Positions 1 to 12,499 of a DNA stretch of 64,000 nt are shown piece by piece (the stretch's first letter is position 1; every line of letters begins with the position of its first letter). The notes below the pieces were generated by a model. That model was not told the origin of the DNA and made no database searches. It worked only from the letters and a program-made list of their open reading frames with translations. A program made the position numbers and the translations under genes. Source of the DNA: Mangifera indica (Eukaryota; Streptophyta; Magnoliopsida; Sapindales; Anacardiaceae); the NCBI RefSeq assembly GCF_011075055.1, contig NC_058147.1, positions 6,696,001 through 6,760,000 on the forward strand, written 5' to 3'.

Positions 1-311
1 AAACAAGATTTTTCAAAAGGCTGGGGGGCGACTGTGAATGAAAAAAATATTAAAGGTTGCAAACCTAGATTTGGGGGAAAAAACTAGTTTTTAAACCTAA
101 AAAATTTGTGGTTAAAAAAAATTATGAATTTTCAAAACTAAGATGACAAAAAAAAAAAAAAAGAGAATTTTTGTCTTCTTTAAATAAAATGATTTTATCT
201 CTTATAATAATAATAAAATTTAACAGACGGACGAATATTTAGATTTTTTTAAGTTAACTAGTGAGAGTCCAAGTTTGTACTCAACTTGGGGTGGAAATAT
301 GTCTTTTGGCC
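1..311. mobile_element. Foldback (Mutator-like) element, right end only
   Basis: The right terminus of the foldback family found elsewhere in the window. The sequence ends with an AACTTGGGGTGG-type block followed by TCTTTTGGCC at 302-311, which matches the terminal inverted repeat seen at 30,166, 43,329 and 52,042. The left half lies outside the window, so the arms and the target duplication cannot be checked. The flank immediately after it is TAATTTTAA (312-320). Confidence 0.55.
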
Positions 312-320
312 TAATTTTAA

Positions 321-3300
321 ATGGAGATTACGCGGTGGGTTTGGTAGGTTAGATTTTTATTGCCAATTAACACAACTCCCACCCTTGTATTACACTCTAT
401 TAATGCATTTCGCACCACCAGAGCCATTTGGTCAAACCAATGAATTACTCCAATTTATTTTTTATGAACAAAGAATTAAAACCAAAGTTGAAGTTGAGTT
501 TTTTTTTTAACTTAAAAAAAAAAAAAAAGACTAAAGTCTAACTGGATAAATCAAATCCAAGTAATTTTGAGACTCCAGTGTTATGTTGGATAAATCAAAT
601 CAAGCTATTTACCATTAAGTTGGTTGGGGGATGCCTAGAAATATTATTAATTTCTCATTGTCATGTGTAGTCTATTCTAATTAAAAATTTTTTTTATCTC
701 TCATATATAGTTTTTTGTTTATTCATAGTGTAACAAGCATGTAAGTATAAATAATGGACAAAAAAAGAAATAATAATAAACAAATATAAGAGACAAAATT
801 TTATTTCATTCAAGTTTATTACAAATACAAGGATATTTAGTTTGTAATACATAAGCGACTACCCTAGTGTGCAAGTATACATGGGAATAAAGTATAAAGT
901 CTAACCAGACTAGGTAGTTTGTTGCATTATACAGGCCAAAATCTCCCTTTAGGGAAGACAAGAACACAAGATCATAAGACAAGAAGATGATCTCTAAATC
1001 TTCTCCCTCAAAGTTTTTTCCTTAGGTAGGCCTGGAGCATGATAACAGTCTCAAAGATGACTCAAATTCCTCTACAAGAAGAGTCCTTTCAGCACCCCTA
1101 GATTCTACTTCATGTAGGACCATCACTTCGTCTAACAGAAGAAAATAACTTAGTGGCACACAAAATGTACTAAAGAAGGATTCAGAACTAATCAACTAAG
1201 CAAAGATTTCCAGTAAAAACAAGTAGAACTTAATGTGGAAATAGTCTTGTAGGGAAGATATGGCTTCAAGGAAACACAAATTTTTTAGAAACATATCAAA
1301 AAGCCCCTTCTAAAGCTTTTCCCTTCAGTATAGCTCAAGACTTAACGGGATAATTGATTTCCACGTGTTACCCATCGAGAAGAAGCTAAACCAAAGACTA
1401 TGGTAGGAATCAGTGTGGAAACCCACCTTAGGTTGGGAAGGTTTATAGATGAACGATAACACATAAACATAAAGAAAGTCACTATGTTGAATGACATGAC
1501 CACATGGGGTGGTGCATTATAACAAAACACAACGGTAGACATACACAACCAATTTGTTGAAGAATATGAAATGTAATCATGAAGACCGCTTTCTACATTA
1601 TCTTCTTTCGCAGTAGGGTTAGACTCCAAACTTCCCTCTTCCATCAAACTTAAGAACAAATTATCAAAGATGGTTTTTGAAGCATCCATGAGAAGATCTA
1701 TGGAATAATTACATCCAAACTCTTTCTTTTATAGGCAAAAAACATCCATTGTGATTGTTCAAGTAGTAAAAAAACACATGCCGACCTTCGTGATATATAA
1801 ACAGTATGTCATGTAGTCTTCAACAAACAAAAGTAATATGGAAGGATTGAAACACCACTCACAATATATGGAATTATGATAGCACCAACTTATGTTATCC
1901 AAAGAGATATGATAAGATCTCTATATGGCAGATGAATCTCCTATAGTTCTTGAATTTCCCCACGAACCTTAAGAATTGGCCTAGGGCAAATGATATGTGG
2001 AAAAAAAACAAGTAGTTTAATGCCAAACCTCTAAACACAACTAGATGCAGACAATAATAGTTTGATTTGAGATATTAAACACTTGGATCTAGTGCCTATA
2101 AAGCAATGACTAAGTGATTTTAAATTTGAAGAAGATCCTTTGTAGTTACCAAAGAAAAGTCTTATGCTAAATCTAACACCACAAAACAGTTACCAAATAA
2201 AGATGTTAATTTTCGCATAAATATAATAATGTCAATATAGACATAAATTCATCTATTTAAAATAAAAAACATGGGTATATTCCAAAGAAGAGGGAAAATT
2301 CAAGGGAGGCATTTTCCTTCCAAAAATTTGTATGTCAGTATATATATAAATTCATAGGAATAAACACATGAAAAAATCCTAGTGTCAGTCTTCTTCATAA
2401 CTTACTTTCATATATCCATCTCCACATTAAACTCCAAACACTCGTAGAAGATCTATCTGAGTATTCTTAGACTTTAATTGCTACATTCGTAAACTATTTC
2501 ATGTAAACTCTAAATTATGTCATTGATTCATAATGAGAAATCACATAAAAAATGATAATGAGATTCATTATTGTAATAAAAAATTTTGCATCCAATACTT
2601 AATTGTGATTTAATTTCTATAATCACACTTACATGACAAGATTATTCCAAGTAACATATATAGGATTTGACATGTAACTTATTTTCAGTTGTTTTGCTTT
2701 AATTACCTTTCCTAAATACAGGCATTTGCATTCATTTTAAAGTGAAAACCGTTACATTGTGAAATTGCCAAATGGCAATCATATTTTGTCGCCATTCCTC
2801 TTCATCTGATCTAGAAATTCCAACCTTCATTTAATCACCATATACAATTAGCATTACAACAAATTTTATCAACCTTGAATCCTGCTGAAAATGTTGAGAT
2901 GAATATGAATGATCTAAAAGCGAAAAACTACTATAAAAACTAGGATTTATAAAACTGGTGAAATATTAAAACTTTTAAAAAGAAATTTTGAATCTAAATC
3001 TCTGTTACACTTTTGAAACCCTCTAATTAATTACTTTTATATTTATATAGATTACTTTATATTTTAATCCAGTCTTTATGTATTATCATTTCCCATTTCA
3101 ATAAACAGAACTTATAATTCTAATTTAATGTTGCATTTGGTTTTTGATTTTTCTTATAGGTAGAATGAACAAACATTGATAATACACATATATTTATATT
3201 ATAAATCTGATAACACTTTGCCTATAAAATAGAGAGAGTATAAGGAGAATGTATAAATGAAGAATACAAGTAAGAAAGCATATAACTTTTTTTTTTGTCT

Positions 3301-3660
3301 CTTTCATGTTTCATATAAAAACAGTATTATATATACACATTTTTTAGTATAAAAATGATATGTTAGTGTAAAAAGAGGTTTTTTTCACAATTCCATTAAA
3401 ATTTATTTGATAAATTTTCCCCTCAAATACACTCTCACACTAGGGTCCTTTCCCTCCAAAGATTCTTGAATTTTGAAGTGATCAAGGAGAAATTGAAGTT
3501 GGTTTTTTATTAATTAAAACTTCAGGTAAGTGACACAAACCCTAAATTATGGTATTTCGAGTCAATTAAGGTTTCAGGTTTCCACCTTGCTCGTTGGTCC
3601 ACGAAGGAAATGCTAACATCTCTAGGATGAAAGCTTGTCCTCGTATTTTCTTAATCAGGC
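321..3660. other. Intergenic, no supported gene
   Basis: AT-rich sequence with many stops in all frames. The longest open frame (1342-1689, minus, 115 codons) has a start codon, but no family I recognise, no splice partners and no promoter signal. I see no RNA gene or clean transposon end. Confidence 0.5.
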
Positions 3661-4600
3661 TGGAACTTAAGATGCTCTAGTGGTAGCGAATTTGTGAAGA
3701 AACAATTTTGTTAGCAACATTCAAACTGACAAAAAAGAGGACAAGAAGAAGAGTGCATGCAGATCGCTTCAATAAAGAAGGTAGCCGAAATAAGTTTGGC
3801 TGCCCGAAGGTTCTTATCAACAATAAGTTTATTGAGGTCGTGCTTATGAGCTTATCCTTAGACAGCTCACAAAACTTCCTGATTTGGTCTCTCAAGAAAA
3901 CGGCTAGGGTTGGTTTCGAGTGCTCAACTACAAAGGAAGAAACAAGAAACATCAGTGGTCTGCACTCTAGCAAGCCAAAAGGAAAACAAGAATATCCTTG
4001 GATGAATTATTCGCTTCTCGAAACCTCCAGCCTTCGGTGTAAGGGAAAAAAAAAAAGTATAAGCTCTTCCAATCACCTATATTGTCTTTCAAATCGTTGA
4101 GTCCCTTTAAGTCCTTCACTACCTGCTTAGACGTGAAGAAAAAACTTTAGTCCTTGGGATTCTCCTTCAAGATATGAAAAACGTGAGCTCCCTTACAGTA
4201 GGCTCGCCTATCTCAAAAAGGCGGTACGAGGTATTCAATCCCAAGATACTCCAATAAGCACTTCGGGGTAGTTGAAAAGAAGCAACCTGAATAAGTTAAA
4301 TGTTGCTTGAACAAACGGTCAAAGGGTAAGATCACCCGGCATTTCAAGACCACCTCCGAATGCACAACCAATCCTTCCAGACGATCACGAAAGGAACACT
4401 TTGTTGGCTTTTGTAAATCCATAGGGTCCATAGCACGTTTTGATCATGACCAACTTAGTTGTGACAAGAGGGGATAGTGACTCGCTACATCAAGCATTAG
4501 TCGGGGTTGTGCTGGCCCTAGTAAAAGGGACATTCTCCTCCACCTGCTCTTATCGGGTACAACTCCACTAGGCTAGGCTTGACCTAACAAACAGACGGAT
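3660..4600 (-). other. Possible degenerate retroelement fragment, unassigned
   Basis: This block is less AT-rich than its surroundings and has overlapping open frames on both strands (3677-3973 minus, 3708-4100 plus, 4213-4431 minus). The 4213-4431 minus frame (HSEVVLKCRVILPFDRLFKQ) vaguely resembles the gag-like or putative gypsy-type transposase proteins common in plant genomes. The resemblance is weak and no diagnostic motif such as a zinc knuckle or DDE triad can be seen. It could equally be other repeat debris. Confidence 0.25.
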
Positions 4601-6090
4601 CAAGCCGAATTAAAATGGGTGCGGATAAAAAGGGGTCATGTTATATGGGTAATGACTTTAAAACATGTATATGATCTTATGGGTACGGGACGACTCGTGG
4701 GTTACTTTATAATATTAATTTATTATTATTTCTCTTTTATTTTTATTATTTTAATATATTTATTTCATAATTTTTAATTTTTTTTTTCAAATACATAAGT
4801 ATTCCAGAAAGGAATAAAAATTTAATTGAAATTATAAAAATATTTTCTATAGATTCAAAGAATTTTAATATTAAACACGAAATGAATATTTATAACAAAA
4901 TATTGATTGTTCATATTCTTTAAATTTGTTTTTAGCCCAATAAATTCTTTAATTTTAGGATGGATTTGTATTCATTTCATGTCAAGAGAAGAGAAAATAT
5001 ATGATATTTATGTTGGGTATGTTTTAAGTTTGATATTGAAGAAGAATAATAAAATGAATAGAAAAAAAACTGATGACTTGTAGGTACTTGAAGACATACT
5101 TGATTTATTTGTATAAATTCATTAATGTGAGTACGGGTTCAAAAATCTAATACTCATACCTGTTTTTAAATAGGTTAACCATGGATCTTGCATGTAACCT
5201 ATCTATTTTGTCAGATTTAGACTAATCCCTAAGATTTACTCTTACATGACATTTCAATGTGACTTGCCTATGCCCTTTTTTCCTATGAACTAACTATGAC
5301 ATTTCTTTAGAAAGCGAGTCTTCCAACTCAACATAGAAGTGAACATTTCATTAAAGCTCTCATAAGACATCTAAAAGATATAAACCAACACAACTATCAT
5401 TCATCGGAGACTACACAATGACCAACTAGACATCCTAAAAGCGATGACCAACTTAACATCTTAAAAGGTAAATACTAAGAAGCTCTAGTCAAGCTCATGA
5501 AAAAGCATAAGAGTCTTACCTTGAAAGTGTTCAAGAAGAAATGCACCACTGAAAGTGTCGGGATGTTGAAAGACTTCTCAGACATATTAGGATTTTGCTG
5601 AGTTGAAAGAGATATATGCTTAAAGAAATTCACATAGGAAATTTACTGCTAAAAAAAAAACGTGGATTACATCTTAATAATGAAAGCAAATATCCTAATA
5701 AGCAAAACAAATATTATCACATAATTATTAAACAAAAATATCACACATCCGTAGAATGCCAACAATATTTCTATACTTTTAATTATTTGAAAAAGTTGCG
5801 TTAATCGCCACTGCTTCCATTGTTTGTCGAAGCATTAATTTCGATATCTCAGAAGTGAATACGGAATTAATGTGAGTATTCATGCATATCTATCAATATT
5901 TATATAAATTGGGATTCTCTGAAAGATGCATCATCTATAAGATAAAAATGACAGACGATGGTTACACCAACTATAAAGGCACAAAACTTCGTTGCCAAAT
6001 GTGCAAAATCTTAATGCCAGAACACCATGGCTGCCACGTTCTTGCTTGTTTTGGCACACAATCTCACCTTGTCACTGCTTTTTAACTCAA
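4601..6090. other. Intergenic, no supported gene
   Basis: AT-rich sequence with short open frames only. The first 130 bases carry degenerate GGGT/GGGTACGGG-like phrases resembling the GC-rich segments near 39.9-40.3 kb and 62.7-63.1 kb. Nothing else is recognisable. Confidence 0.45.
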
Positions 6091-6096
6091 TTTCGC

Positions 6097-6105
6097 AATA
6101 TAAAG
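6097..6105 (+). promoter_or_regulatory. TATA box of the small spliced gene
   Basis: AATATAAAG followed by a C-rich stretch lies about 95 bases before the ATG at 6196. That implies a start site near 6130 and a 5' UTR of about 65 bases. No other TATA-like motif is as well placed. Confidence 0.5.
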
Positions 6106-6195
6106 ATCCCCTCCACTGCACATCTCACCATCATAAACAATCTCAAACTAATTAGTTTTAGCTTTCTGAGTATTTAGCTAGAGAGTAGCAGCATC

Positions 6196-6826
6196 ATGGG
6201 AAGACATCGCTCCATGAAGCTCAAGCTTGAGCTTAAGTCCTCTGTTGAGGCCAAGCCTCAAACTTTGTCGAATATGGAATACCAACTAGCCTGGGTATCT
6301 TAACAATTGCTTTTCCTTTCAGCATTATAAGTATGGTTATTTTAATTTGTGATTTTATATGGTTTAATTACTTGCAGGCATCTCTGAGAACTTATGTGAA
6401 CGGAAATATTGAGGAGGAGACTGACTCTTTGGTAAGTGTATGCTGAATGTCCATTTGACCTGCAAATTATTGGGTGAACGATAACGTAGGAAAGTATGCT
6501 GAAAATATAATGCATGTTAAATCCAAAAGTTCGATTTTATTAAACTAAATAGTATTATTTAATTTCTTCCTTAATTTTCCTTTTTGTTTTTACTAAATTA
6601 GTTAAATTATTTCTGACATATAACTTTGGTTTGTACCGATGATCAGCTTAAGCAGGTGGAAGCTATGAAGGCAGCGGAGGAAAAACCTCCACTGCCGAAA
6701 GCCGCCAAGGATGTTGTTGGCACTAGCACTGACACTGAAACTAGCACCAACAGCAGCACCGAAACTTGCGCCAGCACTAGCACAGAACTACCTCTGGCAG
6801 ATGCAGTGGAGTGGATTGATATATAG
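6196..6826 (+). CDS. Small spliced gene, unknown 110-aa protein
   Basis: Three exons: 6196-6294, 6378-6431 and 6647-6826. The donors GTATCT and GTAAGT and the acceptors TTGCAG and GATCAG are good, and all junctions are phase 0, giving 110 residues. The N-terminus is basic (MGRHRSMKLKLELKSS). The middle contains a LRTYVNGNIEEETDSL segment, and from about residue 67 there is a Ser/Thr-rich low-complexity tract (TSTDTETSTNSSTETCASTS). The protein ends acidic and aromatic (AVEWIDI). There is no signal peptide or membrane segment. I do not recognise the family. A TATA box 95 bases upstream, clean splice sites and a conserved-looking C-terminus support a real gene. An in-frame alternative acceptor at AAGCAG (6654-6656) would remove three residues. 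No neighbour suggests a function. Confidence 0.6.
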
Positions 6827-6938
6827 CTTTCAGCCATAGCATAAACTTAAAGAAAAGAGGATCAAGGCTTGTTTGCTAAATTGCTATTAGCTGGCATGCA
6901 TTGCTCCTAGCTAGTCTATTACATAGGACTGTTCTAAT

Positions 6939-6969
6939 TATGTATGTATGTATGTATGTATGTATGTAT
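6939..6969. repeat. (TATG)n microsatellite
   Basis: About seven and a half tandem TATG units, roughly 110 bases after the stop codon of the small spliced gene and probably in or just past its 3' UTR. Likely length-polymorphic. Confidence 0.95.
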
Positions 6970-7129
6970 ATGACATGTGCATTATAGCATCTGGAACACA
7001 TATCTTAAATTAGACTTCAAGCTTTTATATATTATCACCTTGCGTTTCTTTCTTTTGTCGACCTCCTTTTCATCATTCAAATTAATTATTTATTTTATAA
7101 TATTCCTTTCTAATACATCTTTTAAACAA

Positions 7130-7290
7130 TAAAACTATGTATACTCATTTTTTATACACAATTTATATACACAGATGAATGTTATCATGTGAATGAATGT
7201 TTTTTATTATATAATGATACATATTTTAAAATCACTTAATTACATGATGACATATCACTGTGTACATGAATTGTATACACATAGCATTAC
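7130..7290. mobile_element. AT-rich MITE-like copy
   Basis: Contains the paired blocks ATAATGATACAT and TACATGATGACATATCA, separated by about 30 bases and flanked by TGTATACA-type ends. The same arrangement recurs at 7566-7690, 16,913-17,070 and 58,060-58,400. The ends are degenerate and no target duplication is certain. Confidence 0.4.
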
Positions 7291-7453
7291 TCTATTTTAA
7301 AACTAAACTGTTCAGTTGCATCAGAAATGAAATTGGGTTTGACTCAGTTAATATAAAAAATTATTTTTTTTTCAAAAATTCATTATACAACTTAAATCCA
7401 AAACCTTATTTATCACATATATACTATCAAACTAAACTTATTTTAATGTTAAA

Positions 7454-7456
<3 letters not shown>

Positions 7457-7508
<52 letters not shown>
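7457..7508. repeat. (AT)26 microsatellite
   Basis: Uninterrupted AT dinucleotide repeat, 52 bases, lying between two AT-rich MITE-like copies. Confidence 0.97.
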
Positions 7509-7510
<2 letters not shown>

Positions 7511-7565
7511 AATGAAAAAAAGAAAACAGTAAAACAATTTAATTTTAATTGTTTTAAAATAGAGT

Positions 7566-7690
7566 AGTGTTATATGCACAAATAACGATACGTCATTATA
7601 TAATTCGAAAGTTAAAAATTGAATATAAAATAACACTCAATCACATGATAATATATCATTATTTGTACACATAATTATATTGTTTGAAAT
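7566..7690. mobile_element. AT-rich MITE-like copy
   Basis: Carries GATACGTCATTATATAATT and, about 40 bases on, AATCACATGATAATATATCA, then a TTTGTACACATA end. The two halves are roughly inverted relative to each other, as in a short inverted-repeat element. It is related to the copies at 7130, 16,913 and 58,060-58,400. Confidence 0.45.
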
Positions 7691-7699
7691 AATGTGTAA

Positions 7700-10280
7700 A
7701 TATATTTTGAGAGGCAATATGTAGATTTATATACATTATAGAATAGTGCTATAGATTTCATATCTTTTAAGTTTTGTATCAAAGTCTTTATTCATAGAGT
7801 ATTACACAATGTAATTTCATTTCATTTATGACAAGTTTTTAATTTTTTCCATTGCATGAAGGGTGGAAAGAGATATTGATTGGACAAAAATGACAAAATT
7901 TTGCTAGTGCAACTCTATTTTTTCTATCAAAGGTAGCATTAAGTTGAGTCCAGTTATATCGAAATCAAAATTTATTTGCCTTAACTCGTTTTATTATATT
8001 ATTACTTGATTATAAAGTAACATAGCACACATGTTTTTTCGTACTAAATAATGAAATTTAAAAGGTTACTTAATTCTAGCGGTTAAGAAAAAATTTCAAA
8101 CTAAACTAAAAATTAATTGGATGAAATTTTAAATCAAATTAAATTGTTTTGTATTTTAAACCAAATCAAACATTGATTGTATGATAATCAAAACATTGAT
8201 AGGTATATGTGTTTAGTTGACTCTTTATTATTTGAGTGAACATGATGTCTTGATCTTACTAAAGGTCAATCTTAATGTATAAATAAAGTGTTGACTAAAT
8301 GTCGATTGATTACAATTCTGTTCATTGCTAACATAACAAATAACCTATGAATTATATAAAATAGGAGGTTGAATGCATGATTCAAAAGTTATAAGTTGTA
8401 TAGAGTGAATCACATTCGTTCTCTTGAATAGTGATTTTGAGCTTTATAAGGTTGTTGGACCTAAGTGAGATTTATTTTATTCTAGAGACTAAATTGTGAT
8501 AATCCAATTGTAGAGGGATTAGAATGATATTTGTGATGAGTTTATTAGGGATTGACCTAGGGCAAAATTGTTCATGTTGATGAATAATCATTCATTTCTT
8601 AGAATACATGTTTCATTATCAGTGATTGTTTAGTCGTGATTATTTAAAGAAACATATTTTGCCCTTGCTAAATATGGTAATGCTATGCATAATTTGAGTT
8701 TGTGAAAAGCCCTTTACTCTCATTGTTTATTTTCCCATAAACACCCTAACAGACATCCAAAACCTCTCTTGACTTATCTTATTTTTAAAGATTAATTCAC
8801 TATTTTTCTATGAATACAATATGTGTCATTCTATACTTGAATTAAACAGATAAGTGAAAATTTAGAGAAGATTATTAGAAGTGAAGGAGCCACCTATGCA
8901 TATCATCTCCAAGATTCTAATCTTGACAATTTTTAGGTGAACATTCATGTTTTGTTTTATATTTTCTTAAACATATTTGAAAAAATCTCATATTAAAAAA
9001 AATGTTTTAACAACCCACTTCATCAATTCAACCCACTTCTAAACATCCTATATTAAGAAGAGATGACAACTCATCTCACTTATTATAAATAAATTTATTC
9101 TTTTTCCATTTCAATACAGTTTAACTTCATTTGATGTTTTTTCTTATTAAATAATGTAAAATTTTAAATTAATAATTGATAAATTTAAAAAATCTTAGTG
9201 TTAACTTGAATTTAACTCTTTTAAAACTTGTTGGACTCGTGTCTAAATCCAAGTTTAATTTAACTGTCTTAAGTCGAATCATGTCAAACTCAAGTACACC
9301 TAGGTTCAAAGACATGGAGAAGACCTTCAAGAAAGAAAAGCAAGAGGTTGGGATAGAAACCTTTTAGGCTGCCCCTTTCAAACAAATAAAGTGGATGGGG
9401 AGTCTTCTTTCTTATCCTTTTTGGGCTAAACTGTGTCTTCACTTTCAAGTTCCCTAACTTCATGGTAACTTTGACAAGGGTGATTATAAAGAAACATTAA
9501 GATAAATCATAAGGCTCTATGTTACCAATGGTCCTCATCACATGGGCACAAATGTCATCCATCTTTTTTTCACATCACTGTGGTGGAATTGAATTTTTTA
9601 ACCTTCAAGGTTTGCTTTTAACTTAATCACGATGGTGATTAAAAAAGAATACAATTATATTGAAAGAAGTTTTATCGTGATTTGCTCTGTGGGTTAAACA
9701 TGATTGAAGATAAGGATTTCTTGTCCTTTCTACAATAAGAGGGTTAAATATGGTTAGAGATCAGGATTCTTTGTTTTTGTAATGAGAGTATAAAATAAAG
9801 ACAAAAAAGATTTTACCATCAGACATGAGAAATAGATTATCCAATTTCGTATATCCATAATTGTTTTATTTAATAATTTATTAATAATATATGTGACATA
9901 TAAAGTGAATCGAAGTCTCTTGGAAATTAGACCTTAAGAGTCTATTTATGTCATTTTCAACAAATTTTGTCGGAATTTCCCATTTGACCATTGCATGATC
10001 ACAATCATATCGTCTGTACTTCAACACACTACTTCTAAGATTATGATTTCAATTTGTTCACGTCCCCTGGTTCAGTTTAGTCCTCTACACCCCTGGTTAT
10101 ACCAAATTGATATATGTAGCCGGTCTCTTCCTGCAAGCTTCAAATGCAAAAGACATAATTTGGCTTTCCCACTTCAAAATTACACAAAAAGAGAACATAC
10201 AAAAGTGAAATTACAGACAGATTCTAAGAGATACACAAATTATGGATCAAGTTTTTAACAAATCCTGCACACCCCAATCC
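7700..10280. other. Intergenic, no supported gene
   Basis: AT-rich sequence with only short open frames and no recognisable protein, RNA gene or transposon end. The last few hundred bases before 10,281 should include the 3' UTR of the SWEET1 gene, which runs on the minus strand. Confidence 0.45.
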
Positions 10281-11817
10281 TTAAACTACTTCTACTTTAG
10301 CCCCGTTGGTCACAGCTTGTTTCTCTTGGCCCATCTCAACACCCCCATTTGCCGCCTCAGGCTTCGTTTGCTCATCTTTCTTGTGGTAGATGAAATACAA
10401 GATCAGCTGCATTGCCCCAAGCCCACAGCCAAACCCATTGGGCACCTGTAACAACAAATTAAACATCAAATTGAACACCAAATTAAGAACACAAATCAGG
10501 AATTAATTGAAGTATAGGCCAGGATACTTACAGCTACAAAAGGGTCTTTACCAAGTAGCCCATAAACAAAAAATGAAGTGCCGCAGAGGAACACAAACAG
10601 TGACAAGAAGAATGGCATAAACTCCACACTCTTAGTTTTAACCACCATTCTCTGCAAATATTGCATCAATTTGTCATCAATCAAGAATGAATTCAAAGGG
10701 GGACACTGAAATTTACAAAGGGGGCTGTAGTTACGTGGTGAATTAATTTGACTTACCATGATAGAGAGAGGTGAGGCATACATGATAACTGAGAAAATTG
10801 TAGCAGCAAAACCACAGAAGTTTTTCCTAGCGTTGCCATGGAGGGCCAAAAGGGACACTGAAGCTACAGTTGCAAATACAGTGAGAACTGACACAAAAAT
10901 GGCAAATATTTTGGCCTTTTCCTTCTTAGGCGCAAAGATTAGGAAGATTAACACATAAAGCAACTCTATTGCCGCCCCTGCACCATTGATTGTTGAAACT
11001 AGAAGGTTGTCTTCAGAAATGAAAGGAAGACCATACCTGATCAAAATTTCAAGCAGTGAAATAAACAATATATTGACCACACAAAAATGAACAGTAGAAT
11101 GTGTACATAAGCAACATCAAGAAATCTGATTCTACTCCACTTCACAAGAATACCCCAGTGAACTGCAGTGATGAAGGGGTAACAGGGAAAAGTTAAGAAA
11201 AAGAAAAGAAAAAGCGGTTGAAGAAACGAGAAACCCACCAGGCTGAAAGGAGGCAGTTGAGCATAGTCATGACGTAGGGGATTCCAGAGAACTGCTCTGT
11301 GGATTTGCTTGTTATGATCCTCTTGAATGTGATCCTGTGTCAGATTTACATTTCTTCATAACAACATTCACCCACAATATTGCACCAGAAAGAAGGATAA
11401 ATTAAGCAAATTTCCTTGTTCTTGAATCTTGATAACGGTTATCTTTTTGGATAAAAGATCAAAGATGTGGTAAATAAAACTATGCATAAAGTGTCCAAGA
11501 AAGGAAACAAATTAATTTCAACAACCCAAATAAATTTCATGAGCAAGAACTCGTGCAGATTCAACTCTTTAACTTTACAATTAAACACCAACTACCACAC
11601 AAACATTCAGTATTTGATTTTCATGTGTGTAAGAGAAAGTTTTTGTTCTTACGTTGGGGCCAGGAAGAGAAACAAAGCAGTGGCATTTCCTGTGAGAAAC
11701 AGAGAGAAAACCATAAATTAAAAACAAGCGAAAGAAGATAATCAACCCCATAAACAAAATTCACAAAGAACTCAGAAACTCACCAAAAATACCGAATATG
11801 AAATGAGCAATATGCAT
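10281..11817 (-). CDS. SWEET1: SWEET1-type bidirectional sugar transporter
   Basis: Six exons (complement): 11784-11817, 11653-11689, 11239-11334, 10757-11036, 10532-10651 and 10281-10445, giving 243 residues with all junctions in frame. The protein begins MHIAHFIFGIFGNATALF and contains two MtN3/saliva triple-helix repeats (about residues 6-94 and 128-213), seven membrane helices in all. Conserved blocks include STEQFSGIPY, YGLPF, LVSTINGAGA, APKKEK and SPLSIMRMVVKTKSVEFMPF, ending in a basic/acidic soluble tail. The match to Arabidopsis SWEET1 (clade I, a plasma-membrane glucose facilitator) is close over nearly the whole length. Exon number and length are usual for the family. The 5' leader is rich in GAA repeats and a TATA box lies about 125 bases upstream. 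Orthology to SWEET1 is an inference from memory of the family. Confidence 0.93.
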
Positions 11818-11823
11818 TTTAAT

Positions 11824-11844
11824 TTCTTCTTCTTCTTCTTCTTC
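11824..11844. repeat. (TTC)7 microsatellite in SWEET1 leader
   Basis: Seven TTC units, read as GAA on the coding strand, start seven bases upstream of the SWEET1 start codon. They therefore lie in its 5' UTR. Confidence 0.93.
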
Positions 11845-11941
11845 TGTAAATCTTACAACCGCAAATAAGAAAATCTTTTACCGAGGTAAATTAACGTGAA
11901 AATACAAAACACAAAGTGTGGAACAAACAAGAAGCAAGCGG

Positions 11942-11949
11942 TTTATATA
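11942..11949 (-). promoter_or_regulatory. TATA box of SWEET1
   Basis: TATATAAA on the minus strand, about 125 bases upstream of the SWEET1 ATG and followed by a GA-rich leader. The spacing fits a plant promoter with a start site near 11,910. Confidence 0.5.
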
Positions 11950-12333
11950 GAGAGAAAAAGTAGAGAGAAAGCGGTTCATATCATATGAAATAAAGTAACT
12001 AACTACTAAACAATAAAAAATTATCGTTTAATTCAAGGAGGGAAAACTTCTGTATTCAGAGACTTTTAACATTTTATTACTACCAATAAACAAAAGATTT
12101 TTATTATTATTTTTTTTAATCAAAGAAAATAAATTAAAAAAACTAAATAACATTTTTGTAATATAAATTTTAACTGGGTGTCTTTAATTAATAATTATTT
12201 TAGAAATTAAAAAAAATCAGTGGTCTGTCCATTATCCAGTATCCACTGAAAAGGCATGGGTGAAAATAAGAAAATATGTTCCATCATTCCAAACTGACAT
12301 AGAAATGAAATTGCAGAAGTGTTTAGCCTTGGT

Positions 12334-12497
12334 TCAAATAGGCTCATCTATCACATGCCATGGACGATTCTGAGCAATCAGCTGAACTGCTGGAAGGCTT
12401 TTTACTGCTGAAAGATTACTCCATCTAGACCAATCAAAGCCTTCTGACATGCCTTGTGACTTGAGGCATGCAGCAGGATTTAACCAATCACATGGAT
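12334..12497 (-). pseudogene. Possible terminal-exon relic, unknown protein
   Basis: On the minus strand an open segment of about 54 codons runs from a possible acceptor (GTGTGAG at 12,498) to a TGA at 12,334-12,336. It reads like the C-terminal end of a real protein: CDWLNPAACLKS, then GFDWSRWSNLSAVKSLPA, then QNRPWHVIDEPI. Tryptophan and proline content and codon use look coding, unlike the flanks. I do not recognise the family, and no upstream exon is evident on the minus strand before SPT-unrelated sequence begins, so it may be a detached or processed fragment. Confidence 0.3.
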
Positions 12498-12499
12498 CT

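Noticed and set aside
1342..1689. 115-codon open frame on the minus strand
   Set aside because: Starts with ATG and is fairly long, but has no recognisable family, splice partners or promoter. Not enough to call a gene.
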